NCBI GenBank assembly: GCA_037178625.1
Contig: CM074130.1
Location: 682,001-746,000 of the forward strand
Length of the DNA stretch: 64,000 bases
Source of the DNA: Skeletonema tropicum
Taxonomy: Eukaryota; Bacillariophyta; Thalassiosirophyceae; Thalassiosirales; Thalassiosiraceae
Direction: 5' to 3'
Of this stretch, positions 19,410-28,780 are shown one piece after another (position 1 is the first letter of the stretch; every line of letters starts with the position of its first letter). The notes beneath the pieces are model-generated. The model was not told the DNA's origin. It ran no database searches and worked only from the letters and a program-made list of their open reading frames with translations. The translations under genes and the position numbers were made by a program.

Positions 19410-19643
19410 ATGCCAAGACCAAACAAGCTGGACAACAACACCTCACCTGCACCTCAGAGTAACACCATGGGGAGAGTGGCAAAGGAAGCGGTAGTTCACG
19501 TAGTAATTCAAGAATTTGCTGGAAGATCTATTAATGCAGGTGAAGAGGCATGTTGTGAAGTTTGTGTGGAGGAGTGTTTGTGTGGTTTGTTTGGTGTGTG
19601 TGGTGTGTGTAGCTTGGTGGCATTCATCTTCGGAGCAGCTTAA
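19410..19643 (+). CDS. Small Cys-tail protein, family II (variant N-terminus)
   Basis: 77 residues from ATG 19410. It shares SPAPQSNTMGRVAKEA with the family II genes at 20849, 21685, 22539 and 31438 but begins MPRPNKLDNN instead of MSPNNN. The tail CCEVCVEECLCGLFGVCGVC continues SLVAFIFGAA, so Cys residues are embedded in a hydrophobic C-terminal segment long enough to be a tail anchor (inference). Unit downstream motifs (AAGGAGAGTGAGGAGAGTGA and GAGAGGTCACTCCCTGA) match the other family II units. Confidence 0.65.
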   Translation: MPRPNKLDNNTSPAPQSNTMGRVAKEAVVHVVIQEFAGRSINAGEEACCEVCVEECLCGLFGVCGVCSLVAFIFGAA

Positions 19644-20848
19644 AAGGAGAGTGAGGAGAGTGAAGAGAGTAAGAGAGGTCACTCCCTGACAATCACATCA
19701 GCTTACAAGTACAAGATACTATTGTCAGAGCTTGAATTTATGCTCTGCGTATCTGAGGACTTTAGAGAAAATGAGAAGAACTCAAACATGACTCAAGTTC
19801 AGAGTGTCTCTAGAAGAACAACGTCATAATTTAGTTGTAATTGGAACATAATACAGTAGTAAAGGTAAAGGAACATCAGATCAATTGTACGCAGCAGCTC
19901 AAGCTTCGTGAACGTGAATAACATTTTATTTTCTTCTCGGCATCTCATTCTCATTAGACTATTGTCTCTCATTCAATCTCTATTCCACTTGTACTGCCTG
20001 CACCTACTATTGTTTCTCCTCCACTATGACCCATCGATTGCATACACGCTTGATCCTATGCGCTCTTTTTCTGTGTATCAGTTACTGTATTCTTCTCTTC
20101 TATATCTACGAGTGCATAATTTGTGACAGCTCTTTGCGGTGCTGTTCTTCAGTCTGTTCCGACTTCCGACTCTTTCTACAGATTTGCTTCCTCTTACTTT
20201 TTCACAAGTATTGCACATCGCTGCTGCTGTAAAGCCTTCCATTCCAGTCCGTGCATCCATAATAATTGCCAAAGTTCACTCCTCTTTGGCATTGGTAGGG
20301 TTGCTGATTCGCGCCTTCTTCGATAGCACTTAGGCCAAACTTCCGCGGGTTTGATTTTTGTACCATTTCGTCCCTGAATGATGTTTGATGCCAAGACCAA
20401 AACAAGCTGGATGCGGTCGTGCTCGTCGCGCCTACAATACCCTGCTCTCTCTAGCTGTTTTGGCTCCATGCATTTTTCTTGCTGCTGTTGAAATAAGCAA
20501 AAGTCACTGAGCCAATATATTACATAATCGATTACAGTAATGGCTCAGTGACTTTTACACACTATTTAAACCATCTGCTCATCATACTATTTCCTATCAT
20601 GGTTCGCAGGTACATTGAAGTTTTAGATCTTCTGAAGAAGCAAGAAGTTTGATGCCAAGACCAACACCTGGTCGGTGGGCGGGTCGTGCGCGAGAGCTAA
20701 GTATTGTAAGTAGAGAGCGAGCTGCAACAACTTCTTGCAACCCCAACTCAAGACCAAGATTTTCAATGTTCATCATCAGCCTCTCTCGCTTAACTTCATC
20801 ACATAATTTTGTTAAGAGATAGATTGAAAAGAAGGTATACGAGCAAGC
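19644..20848. other. Spacer before the family II array; degraded frame and unit remnants
   Basis: From 19908 one plus-strand frame is open to 20333 apart from a single TGA at about 20124. It is rich in Leu/Ser/Phe, and its last third (VLHIAAAVKPSIPVRASIII) looks more protein-like. I cannot assign it and would not call a gene. From about 20340 the sequence (GATGCCAAGACCAAAACAAG, AGCTGTTTTGGCT, GGTTCGCAGGTACATTGAAG) is an upstream part of a family II unit, also seen at 30430-31210. Confidence 0.4.
20499..20556. repeat. 58-base near-perfect palindrome
   Basis: AAAAGTCACTGAGCCA at 20499-20514 is exactly inverted at 20541-20556, and the middle (TTAC, TAATCGATTA, GTAA) is itself nearly palindromic. 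A diverged version lies at about 30553-30632. It could be a cruciform-forming motif or the relic of a very small TIR element. No clear target duplication is visible. Confidence 0.7.
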
Positions 20849-21043
20849 ATGTCGCCCAACAATAATACCTCAGCACCTCAGAGTAACACCATGGGGAGAG
20901 TGGTAAGGGAAGCAGGAATTCACGTAGGAGTTGAAGAAGTTGCTGAAAGAGCTATTGATGCAGTTGAAGAGGCAGATGATTGTGACGATTGTGTGGAGGG
21001 GTGTTTGTGTGGCTTGGTGGCATTTATCTTAGGAGCAGCTTAA
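20849..21043 (+). CDS. Small Cys-tail protein, family II, array unit 1
   Basis: 64 residues: MSPNNNTSAPQSNTMGRVV, then a probable amphipathic helix (HVGVEEVAERAIDAVEEA), then DDCDDCVEGCLCGLVAFILG and AA. Five Cys lie just before and inside a short hydrophobic C-terminus. No signal peptide. The upstream block TTAAGAGATAGATT...GAGCAAGC directly before the ATG is shared by all family II genes except 19410. Family unknown to me. Confidence 0.65.
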   Translation: MSPNNNTSAPQSNTMGRVVREAGIHVGVEEVAERAIDAVEEADDCDDCVEGCLCGLVAFILGAA

Positions 21044-21209
21044 AAGGAGAGTGAAGAGGAGTAAGAGAGGTCACTCCCTGATCACAATCACATCAGCTTA
21101 CATGTTCTATTAGGTCAACACTCTTTGTGACGATAAAATTTATTATACCAACTGTCACTTGCTACCATCCAACTATCTATCTACATCTCATGTCGTTTTA
21201 TCAAGTTTA

Positions 21210-21248
21210 CTACAACTCCTCCGAGTTCACATAAAACTTGTGACTCTT
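21210..21248 (-). pseudogene. Captured 3' end of the SET-domain gene (13 codons)
   Basis: Reads KSHKFYVNSEEL and a TAG stop on the minus strand, matching the last 12 codons and stop of the gene ending at 31815 with one substitution (D to N). Homology with that locus breaks right after GACTCTT. Confidence 0.85.
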
Positions 21249-21684
21249 GAGAAGACCCTACGATACAGTCATTGCGTGCAAGGAGGGCATTACAGTTGAT
21301 GCAAGACCAACAAGTTGGATGCTTGTCGGCTTGCCGGATAGGCAGGCTTTTGGCTGCATGCCAAGCAGGGTAAATAAACCTGCATGCTACATACTGCATC
21401 AGCTTTGTTGGTTGATGTTCGTTGAGAATTGAGATCTTTGGCTTGCCGCCATGCCATCTGCCAATCATAGCACACTACTCCTATTTCCTAAGTATCGTGC
21501 GAACCCCAAGACCAAAGCTTGGTCGTGCACCCGGGCGGTGATTGATTCCATTCATGTTCCGTGTACAACCCAACCTCGCAACCGGCTCAGCCTCTCTCCC
21601 GTGCCCGTGGTACACTTTGCAGTAGACAACTTTATCACATAATCTTGTTAAGAGATAGATTTTAAAGAAGATATACGAGCAAGC

Positions 21685-21897
21685 ATGTCGCCCAACAATA
21701 ATACCTCAGCACCTCAGAGTAACACCATGGGGAGAGTGGCAAAGGAAGCAGCAATTCACGTAGGAGTGGAAAAAGTTGCTGAAGGAGCTATTAATGCAGG
21801 TGGAGAGGACGATGATTGTGAAGATTGTGAAGTTTGTGTGGAGGAGTGTTTGTGTGGTTTGTGTGACTTGGTGGCATTTATCTTAGGAGCAGCTTAA
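21685..21897 (+). CDS. Small Cys-tail protein, family II, array unit 2
   Basis: 70 residues: MSPNNNTSAPQSNTMGRVAK, helix HVGVEKVAEGAINAGGED, then DDCEDCEVCVEECLCGLCDL and VAFILGAA. It has seven Cys in the tail, two more than unit 1, due to an added CEVC-type insertion and a CDL insertion. Flanks are almost identical to unit 1, so most visible divergence between units is in the tail-coding part. Confidence 0.65.
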   Translation: MSPNNNTSAPQSNTMGRVAKEAAIHVGVEKVAEGAINAGGEDDDCEDCEVCVEECLCGLCDLVAFILGAA

Positions 21898-22063
21898 AAG
21901 GAGAGTGAAGAGGAGTAAGAGAGGTCACTCCCTTATCACAATCACATCAGCTTACATGTTCTATTAGGTTAACACTCTTTGTAAAAATAAAATTTATTAT
22001 GCCAACTGCCATTTGCTACCATCCAACTATCTATCTACATCTCATGTCGTTTTATCAAGTTTA

Positions 22064-22102
22064 CTACAACTCCTCCGAGTCCACATAAAACTTGTGACTC
22101 TT
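22064..22102 (-). pseudogene. Captured 3' end of the SET-domain gene (13 codons), second copy
   Basis: Reads KSHKFYVDSEEL plus stop, identical in sequence to the end of the SET gene at 31815-31853. The junction GACTCTTGAGAAGACC is the same as in unit 1. Confidence 0.85.
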
Positions 22103-22538
22103 GAGAAGACCCTACGATACAGTCATTGCGTGCAAGGAGGGCATTACAGTTGATGCAAGACCAACAAGTTGGATGCTTGTCGGCTTGCCGGATAGGCAGG
22201 CTTTTGGCTGCATGCCAAGCAGGGTAAATAAACCTGCATGCTACATACTGCATCAGCTTTGTTGGTTGATGTTCGTTGAGAATTGAGATCTTTGGCTTGC
22301 CGCCATGCCATCTGCCAATCATAGCACACTACTCCTATTTCCTAAGTATCGTGCGAACCCCAAGACCAAAGCTTGGTCGTGCACCCGGGCGGTGATTGAT
22401 TCCATTCATGTTCCGTGTACGACCCAACCTCGCAACCGGCTCAGCCTCTCTCCCGTGCCCGTGGTACACTTTGCAGTAGACAACTTTATCACATAATCTT
22501 GTTAAGAGATAGATTTTAAAGAAGATATACGAGCAAGC

Positions 22539-23132
22539 ATGTCGCCCAACAATAATACCTCAGCACCTCAGAGTAACACCATGGGGAGAGTGGCAAAGGA
22601 AGCAGCAATTCACGTAGGAGTGGAAAAAGTTGCTGAAGGAGCTATTAATGCAGGTGGAAAGCATATCATGCCGACCGTCGAAGCCGAGCTGAGCAAGTCG
22701 CTGAACATATCTTGGGCAGATGCTCGAGATCTTGCATCCTATGCTCGAGGGAAAGTCGGTATCATTCCAGGTGATAAATTGGCGGAACAGACTCAGCGGC
22801 AGAATATTCTTACTGCTGCAATCGAAGCCGATAATCAGCTTCCGAAGAAAAGAAACTTGCCCAAGAGTAGAGGACACGAGCTACATAAAGAAGAGAAGAA
22901 CAGCAATCCCAAGCAAGATACACTAGCCGGTCCAGAGCTAGACAAGGGCGTTCAGGATAAGACAGCACCTACAAGTGCTGTTATGATGGACAGAGGTAAT
23001 TTCAAAGTCGCAAACGAAGCAGCAGCCGATGAAACAACTGAAGCAGAAAGAAATTTGGCATGCGCAGAATGGTTGCAATGCCTTGAATGTGTGGGGGCTT
23101 GCGGTGAACTATTCAGTCTTTGTAACTGCTGA
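22539..23132 (+). CDS. Chimeric Cys-tail protein: family II head fused to a complete family I protein
   Basis: 197 residues. The first 40 are family II (MSPNNNTSAPQSNTMGRVAK through AEGAINAGG). At about 22660 the sequence switches to block B, and after KHI the frame enters a full family I protein starting MPTVEAELSKSLNISWADA. The fusion is in frame, and the family II Cys tail is lost. Relative to 13179-13643 the family I part has four substitutions, all changing an amino acid. Three are in the tail, where CAACLQC becomes CAEWLQC and ACCELF becomes ACGELF. Translation could also start at the original family I ATG (22668). Confidence 0.7.
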   Translation: MSPNNNTSAPQSNTMGRVAKEAAIHVGVEKVAEGAINAGGKHIMPTVEAELSKSLNISWADARDLASYARGKVGIIPGDKLAEQTQRQNILTAAIEADNQLPKKRNLPKSRGHELHKEEKNSNPKQDTLAGPELDKGVQDKTAPTSAVMMDRGNFKVANEAAADETTEAERNLACAEWLQCLECVGACGELFSLCNC

Positions 23133-23330
23133 CAACCTGCGCATTGAAGAGAGTACTAATGAATGAATAACGAACAGCTTAGCTTGAATTTCGACTGTTG
23201 AAATAGCACATGACTTTGAACTGTTGTTTGTGTGAAAGATTCATCATATCTCGAAAAATCGAAATTCGGGTCATTTCAATGCAAATGAAACTTTAGGTTG
23301 AGAGGGACTTGGTCTCTTTGTTCTGGCACG

Positions 23331-25524
23331 TCAACTTCTTGCCTTCTTGGCTGACTTTTCTTTCTCGTGCCGGGCTTCACTGCTCTTCAACAAATAATGC
23401 GTATCTTGCTTTCCTGCTATTTCAGATCCAGAAAAGCCAGGCTCGGTGAGCGGGGTTACCGTCCCTCCAGCTCTAATGCCACCATCTTCCGAGTCGTAAA
23501 GTCCAAGAGCTTTTGCAGCTTGGACGTAGTACCTTCGAAGTACAGAACTCAAACTGGAGGCACCTCCAATAAGGTTGCTCCGTTTTCTCTCCAATTCTGG
23601 GGGGAGGCTTGGACACTCATTCAAGTGACAACGCTGCAATTCTCTTACGGACTCATAAATGCCGCTAATAGAGCAAGGATAGAAGAAAACTGTGTCATCA
23701 TGTGCCTCTCTGCACAATGTCGCGCAATGAAGGCAGCGCAGACCCACTTGGCCTAATGTAATCGGATATTTCTGACCTTCCTCGGCATGTTTGACATCTG
23801 TCTCGCTGGCAATAAAGATTTCTACCTGCTTCCGAACAAAGCAGTCCAAATCAGATAACCAGTCTTCATCCTGGGGCATTGCAAGCAGCACCGGTGCACG
23901 TTCCTTGGGTGAAAATAGAGCACTGCCACTCTTTGGAGGGGGCTTGAGTTCACCGGCCTGCTCTAGTAATCCACTGTGGCTATAGACCGGTTTGGCAGCT
24001 GCTGTTGCTTCGTCAGCATCGCCATCATGAAGCCTACGCCAAATACGACGCAAGAATACCTTCTGTGAACCCCTTTTTAACAAGGCCATCTGATCAGCAT
24101 GACGCGACTTGAGAACAAGAAGAGCATCCTTGACTTCTACCGGACAATCCTTGCACTTCATTACGTGGGCAGGAATCTCGGCAAAGCTGTTTGCTAGCCG
24201 ATCTACGCTAGACCAAAAGAATTTGCGTGCTGATTGGGTTGAGGCGCAGTGACTGCACTCGAGTCCTCCAAAACGAATTTGGATATTCTTTCGCTTGCCT
24301 CCTCTTGCCCTGCGATCTTCTTCATTGAATCTGCATACCGTAAGCTGCAAAGTAATGTAATAGAAGTAGTCCGTAAGAAGAGTCAAATCCTCCTCTTTTA
24401 CGACTGTAGATCCGACGTCATTTACAGAAGATAGCCGGGGCATTTTCTCAGCTCTTTTCTGAAGGAGTGAAAGGGCCTTCGTGTACGTTTCAATAGTGAT
24501 GTCGCACCCTTTTGGAGATACTTCTTCAGCTGCACGTTTCCGCCCTCTCGTGGGACTACCAGTCTGTGCATCTTGCCTCTCTCCTGGAGGCTTCTTCCCT
24601 TCTTCAGTAGTGGTATACTCTGTTATCTCCTCTTCCTCACGAGGATGTTGAATGGGAGTCTGACGATACCTGCCACCTTGATCTGTCATAGTCATATTTC
24701 CGAAATTATTTGACCAGCTTCGATTTAGAGCTGGACAGAGTCGAAGATGCTGGTCCACGAAGTCATTGGGAGGTGGCTTCACACCCTGCATATAGTAGTT
24801 TGGACCACGATAATAATGATCAAGGTGGGAACAATGTCGACAGACCCACCCTGAGTATCCGTCAAATATGAAAGGAAACTCCTTCAGCGTTGTTGATTCT
24901 GATTGCGATGGCAATAGTACTGAAGCTCCAGCCGACGGATTCGATCCATATCGAAGCATGGGAGTAAGGGAATCGTTCCCTTTACTGCTACCTGTCCTTG
25001 CAGCCTCTTGCTCTAGTTGAGAGGTAAAATTGTTTATGCCCGATCCATGAGTCATGTACTGATGAAATGTCATCGCTGGAGGTGGAGAAGTCAAGGGTAG
25101 TAGGTGTTGGTGTTGCTGCTGCGTCATTCTTCGTTGACCAGTAGCATCTAAGCTACTGCCCCCACGAAGGAGACTCATGGAAGCAGCCGCGTTGCGTTCC
25201 TCAATGCCCAATGTAATTGATGTCGTGTCATATGGGGAAGAACCAATATCAGATGATCGTAGCATAGCAGCTCCGAATCCTTCCGTTGCACTTACTTAGC
25301 GCAAGCGGTGACATGATTCCAAGTGGAAAAGCTCCTCCTCCGGACGTTCGCGCAGGTGCGTTTGCTGCCATTGGGCCAAATGAGCGAAGGGATGATTGAC
25401 TAAGATTAGATGCCTCTAAACGTTCTTGCTGCCGCTTCTGCTGTTCACTTTTTTGCGGGGTGCTGCTGCTGCTCCTTCTGCTCATAGAGAGATCAATCTC
25501 TTCGTCTGCTGGATTCGATGTCAT
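23331..25524 (-). pseudogene. Three-module gene, third copy, frameshifted as in copy two
   Basis: Identical in translation to the block A copy. The N-terminal frame runs from ATG 25524 for 91 residues and ends after the AAGTAAGT duplication (about 25294). The main frame runs from ATG 25265 for 644 residues and keeps all three CxxC...H...C modules. Identity of the lesion in both blocks shows it was present before the block was duplicated. Confidence 0.7.
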
Positions 25525-25937
25525 CTGCCGTAAAGGTAAAGGTTGTCGATGTAAGCAAAAAGCAGTCTCTACTTTGCGAGGCAGACTGAATGAATAATGA
25601 GCAGCAAATATGACTGCCTACACGAGAGAATTAAACAGTCAATACATCATTCGTTCGGGATAAAATGAATCACGGGAACCAATGAATGAATCAATTCATT
25701 CGTGGCGCCGGAGAAGATTCCACATACTTACTTAGGAACAGATACTTACCATAATAAATACCTACTTACTTCTTCGAAGCGGCACCACCTTCTCCAAATT
25801 TTTTACACCCACCTTCATCGCCAAATTTTGGCTTGAACCATTTTATCCACTACTCAGTATGCAAGACCAACAAAGCATGGCAACCATAAACGTCTTTCTT
25901 ATCCACAACGAAACATCATAGTGAAGACGCTGCAAGC
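25525..25937. promoter_or_regulatory. Shared divergent upstream region (block B copy)
   Basis: Same as 16036-16449 except for one missing C (ATAATACAATACC there, ATAATAAATACC here), which sets the 9488 offset for the rest of the block. Confidence 0.45.
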
Positions 25938-26410
25938 ATGAAGACCATCGAAGCCGAGCTGAGCAAGACGCTGAACATATCTTGGGCAGATGCTCGAGAT
26001 CTTGCATCCTATGCTCGAGGGAAGGTTGGTATCATTCCAGGTGATAAATTGGCGGAACAAACTCTGTCGAGTCTATTCTTACTGCTGCAATCGAAGCCGA
26101 TAAACAGCTTCCGAAGAAAAGAAACTTGCCCAAGAGTAGAGGACACGAGCTACATAAAGAAGAGAAGAACAGCAATCCCAAGCAAGATACACTAGCCGGT
26201 CCAGAGCCAGAGCTTGACAAGGGCGTCCAGGATAAAACAGCACCTACAAGTGCTGTTATGATGGACAGAGGTAATGTCAAAGTCGCAAACGAAGCAGCAG
26301 CCGATGAAATAACTAAAGCTGAAAGAAATGAGGCATGCTGTGACGCATGTTTGTGTTGCCTTGAATGTGTGAATGTTTGCTTTGAACTATTCAATCTCTG
26401 TAACTGCTGA
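25938..26410 (+). pseudogene. Cys-tail gene, family I, one-base deletion, block B copy
   Basis: No difference seen from 16450-16922. The first frame is 25938-26195 (85 residues). The tail-coding frame is open from ATG 26126 to 26410 and ends CCDACLCCLECVNVCFELFN then LCNC. As in block A, the tail could still be made from the internal start. Confidence 0.65.
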
Positions 26411-26844
26411 CAAGCTGCGCATTGTTCCATATTCGTAGTTTCCGGAGAAGATTCGAGATAGGAACAGATACAACATCGTACTTCCTCGAAGCGGCACCAC
26501 CTTCTCCAAATTTTTGACATCCACCTTCATCGCCAATTTTGGCTTGAGGCTTGCTAGTGATGAAAAAAACATCCAAAGAAAAAAACGTCCAAACTTTTTG
26601 CCCCGCCATCATCACTCACAAAAGTGGCAAACAACCATGTCAGCACCCCCACTACTACGCACTACTATTGGACATTCGACAAAAATGGCCGATAGGAATG
26701 CTAAACTAAAGACTAACCATGATGTTGTCTACGACTCAGTAAAAGCATGGCAACCATAAACGACTTTCATTTTAGCAATAAGTCTCATTAATCTTTGATT
26801 AAAACCACAACGAAACATCATAGTGAAGACGCTGCAAGCATATC

Positions 26845-27096
26845 ATGCCGACCATCGAAGCCAATCCCAAGCAAGATACACTAGCCGGTCCAGAGCTTGA
26901 CAAGGGCGTCCAGGATAAAACAGCACCTACAAGTGCTGTTATGATGGACAGAGATAATGTCGAAGTCGCAAACGAAGCAGCAGCCGATGAAACAACTAAA
27001 GCAGAAAGAAATGATTCCTGTGATTGCTGTGATTGCTGTTTGTGTTGCATTGAATGTGTGAATTGTTGCTGTGAACTATTCAGTCTTTGTAACTGA
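26845..27096 (+). CDS. Small Cys-tail protein, family I (short form), block B copy
   Basis: 83 residues, no difference seen from the protein at 17357. It has the same in-frame loss of the N-terminal domain and the same twelve-Cys tail. It sits between the frameshifted family I gene and the FkbM gene. Confidence 0.65.
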   Translation: MPTIEANPKQDTLAGPELDKGVQDKTAPTSAVMMDRDNVEVANEAAADETTKAERNDSCDCCDCCLCCIECVNCCCELFSLCN

Positions 27097-27390
27097 TGAC
27101 AAGCTGCGCATTGAACATATGGAACTTAATATGTGACGTGGTTGACTTGAGAATCTTGTAGTCGATTCTCTCATCAACTATAGGTATATGCTCTTTTTGA
27201 TTTGTGCAGTGGTTTCTCGTGTAATATTATTATTTATGAGGATTACTTCTTGCAGCTACAACAACATAAACGTTGCAAACCAGTGGATAAAACTGATAAA
27301 TACTAAACCACTCCTTTGTTATTACACGTATGCAATCCAGTTTGGCCCCTATATACTTAAATGACTGAATTCAGATAATACTTATCCCCT

Positions 27391-28674
27391 TCACTTCTTT
27401 CTAATGAATGATTGTAGGTTGTAGCGAACATCCTTCATTTCCAAGTCATGGAAAATTTTCTTCTCCGATTTCCAACCCGATTTGCCCCACTGCCAGAAAA
27501 GAGTAAACCCACAAGATTTAAGTAAGGTGACTATTGCGTTGACTTGCCCCGAACTTCCTTCTCCGTAACGAGAATCGACGCTGAAATGATGCCATTCAAT
27601 GCCCATCTGATTTATGAACGCTGGACAGCCCCCATTGGAGTCTAGCATCTCCTCCATGAATGCAAATTCACTCCCTTCTACATCTATCTTCAAATAATCA
27701 ATTGCTCGATCCTCATGACCCAGTTCTTTGCGGATTGTATTCATTGTCTTTACTTGTAGGGGATAAGAACCTTGTGATTCTGTGTTCTTAAACTTACATG
27801 GACTGTCCTCTTTCTCCTCGCTCTCCTCGCAGTCCAACACAAAATTGTTATATCGCAGCAATGATACTTGTCCCCAATCATAATCTACAAGTTTGATGGT
27901 GCCATCAATCCCCCCAGCTCCGTAAGGATGAAAGTGATACAGTTTTGATAACGTTGGATCATCGCGAATGGCAACCCTTGCAGCATTTGGACTCTTTGAC
28001 TCCCACCACTGCACACTGACGGGAGACGGGTCGAATGCGTGAACTTCACATCCAAATGTCTGCGCCATGGTGATACCAAACGATGGCATATCACGAACAC
28101 CAAAGTCATATACCAAGCAGGGAGGAGTTTTCTTTTTACCCTTATTTTTTCCCGATGATGAATTCAGTGGAGTAAAGCTATCCAAGCAAACACGATGATC
28201 AAAGTATCCAGGGCACTTAGGAGTGCTAACTTTGTATCCATTATATGGATGATTTTCTGTGCATCCAAATTCAAGCAAATCGCTTGACCTGTCGCATGCG
28301 TTTCGGTTTTCATCTGAGCCGACGAATGGATCCTTGATACCAAATGAGATACGCGCTGCAAATTTCATTTCTAGATATCGCAGCCGTTCTTCGAGGTTGA
28401 GAACACGTCCGGAATCTCTGGGTAGGGGGACAATTGATTCATCATTTAGATGATTAAGGCTCAGACGAGTTGTCTTTTTTGTTGATTGCTTTCGAAGATT
28501 TGTGTGGTTGTATCGACGATGAGCCATGCGTGTAAGAAATAATACATTGAGAAGAATGGATCCCCATAAAACAATTGACCTTCTCTTCGGACTACGATGC
28601 TCCTTCGTCTTCTCGGAGCTATCATTATTGATATCGGGACGTTCTGGAGTCGTCTCTAACTGTCTTCTTCTCAT
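27391..28674 (-). CDS. FkbM-type SAM methyltransferase, membrane-anchored, intact copy
   Basis: 427 residues. A short basic N-terminus (KEHRSPKRRS) is followed by one membrane segment at about 33-48 (IVLWGSILLNVLFL), which suggests a type II protein of the secretory pathway. A Cys-containing region follows, then an FkbM/METTL24-like Rossmann fold: LVYDFGVRDMPSFG (SAM-binding loop), HAFDPSPVSVQWW (acidic end of strand 2) and YLKIDVEGSEFAF, the diagnostic D-x-EG-E motif. FkbM-like enzymes O-methylate sugars or similar hydroxyls. The real acceptor is unknown. The FFWQWGKSG-like end (LFWQWGKSGW) fits the same family. It is the intact partner of the frameshifted copy at 17903. Confidence 0.82.
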   Translation of the reverse strand: MRRRQLETTPERPDINNDSSEKTKEHRSPKRRSIVLWGSILLNVLFLTRMAHRRYNHTNLRKQSTKKTTRLSLNHLNDESIVPLPRDSGRVLNLEERLRYLEMKFAARISFGIKDPFVGSDENRNACDRSSDLLEFGCTENHPYNGYKVSTPKCPGYFDHRVCLDSFTPLNSSSGKNKGKKKTPPCLVYDFGVRDMPSFGITMAQTFGCEVHAFDPSPVSVQWWESKSPNAARVAIRDDPTLSKLYHFHPYGAGGIDGTIKLVDYDWGQVSLLRYNNFVLDCEESEEKEDSPCKFKNTESQGSYPLQVKTMNTIRKELGHEDRAIDYLKIDVEGSEFAFMEEMLDSNGGCPAFINQMGIEWHHFSVDSRYGEGSSGQVNAIVTLLKSCGFTLFWQWGKSGWKSEKKIFHDLEMKDVRYNLQSFIRKK

Positions 28675-28780
28675 GATGCCGGCCGTCAGGAATTTATCTC
28701 GATGTTGCTGCTTCCGTCAGAAATGTATCTTGATGTTGTGGCGCTGTGATGCCCACATGATTGAGGGCTTGGTCGTTGTA

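Larger units (their letters stand above)
13171..19435 (+). repeat. Segmental duplication, block A
   Basis: Nearly identical to block B at 22660-30465 with a constant offset of 9489, then 9488 after one base is lost near 16272. It starts AGCATATCATGCCGACCGTC, two to eight bases before a Cys-tail start codon, and stays collinear to the FkbM gene. Near-identity runs to 19286. Weaker homology resumes after the insertion present only in B, and runs to about CAAGCTGGA near 19435. Confidence 0.9.
20780..22660 (+). repeat. Tandem array of family II units, period 854 (836) bases
   Basis: Sequence around 20849-21640 repeats at 21685-22490 and again from 22490 until it is cut at 22660 by the start of block B. 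The offset between units 2 and 3 is 854. Between units 1 and 2 it is 836 because the unit 1 gene is six codons shorter. Each complete unit holds a Cys-tail gene, its 3' flank, a 39-base piece of the SET gene end and about 400 bases of spacer. Confidence 0.9.

Noticed and set aside
20026..20333. Overlapping short frames that look membrane-like
   Set aside because: Pyrimidine-rich sequence gives Leu/Phe/Cys-rich frames by chance; one in-frame stop splits the best candidate.
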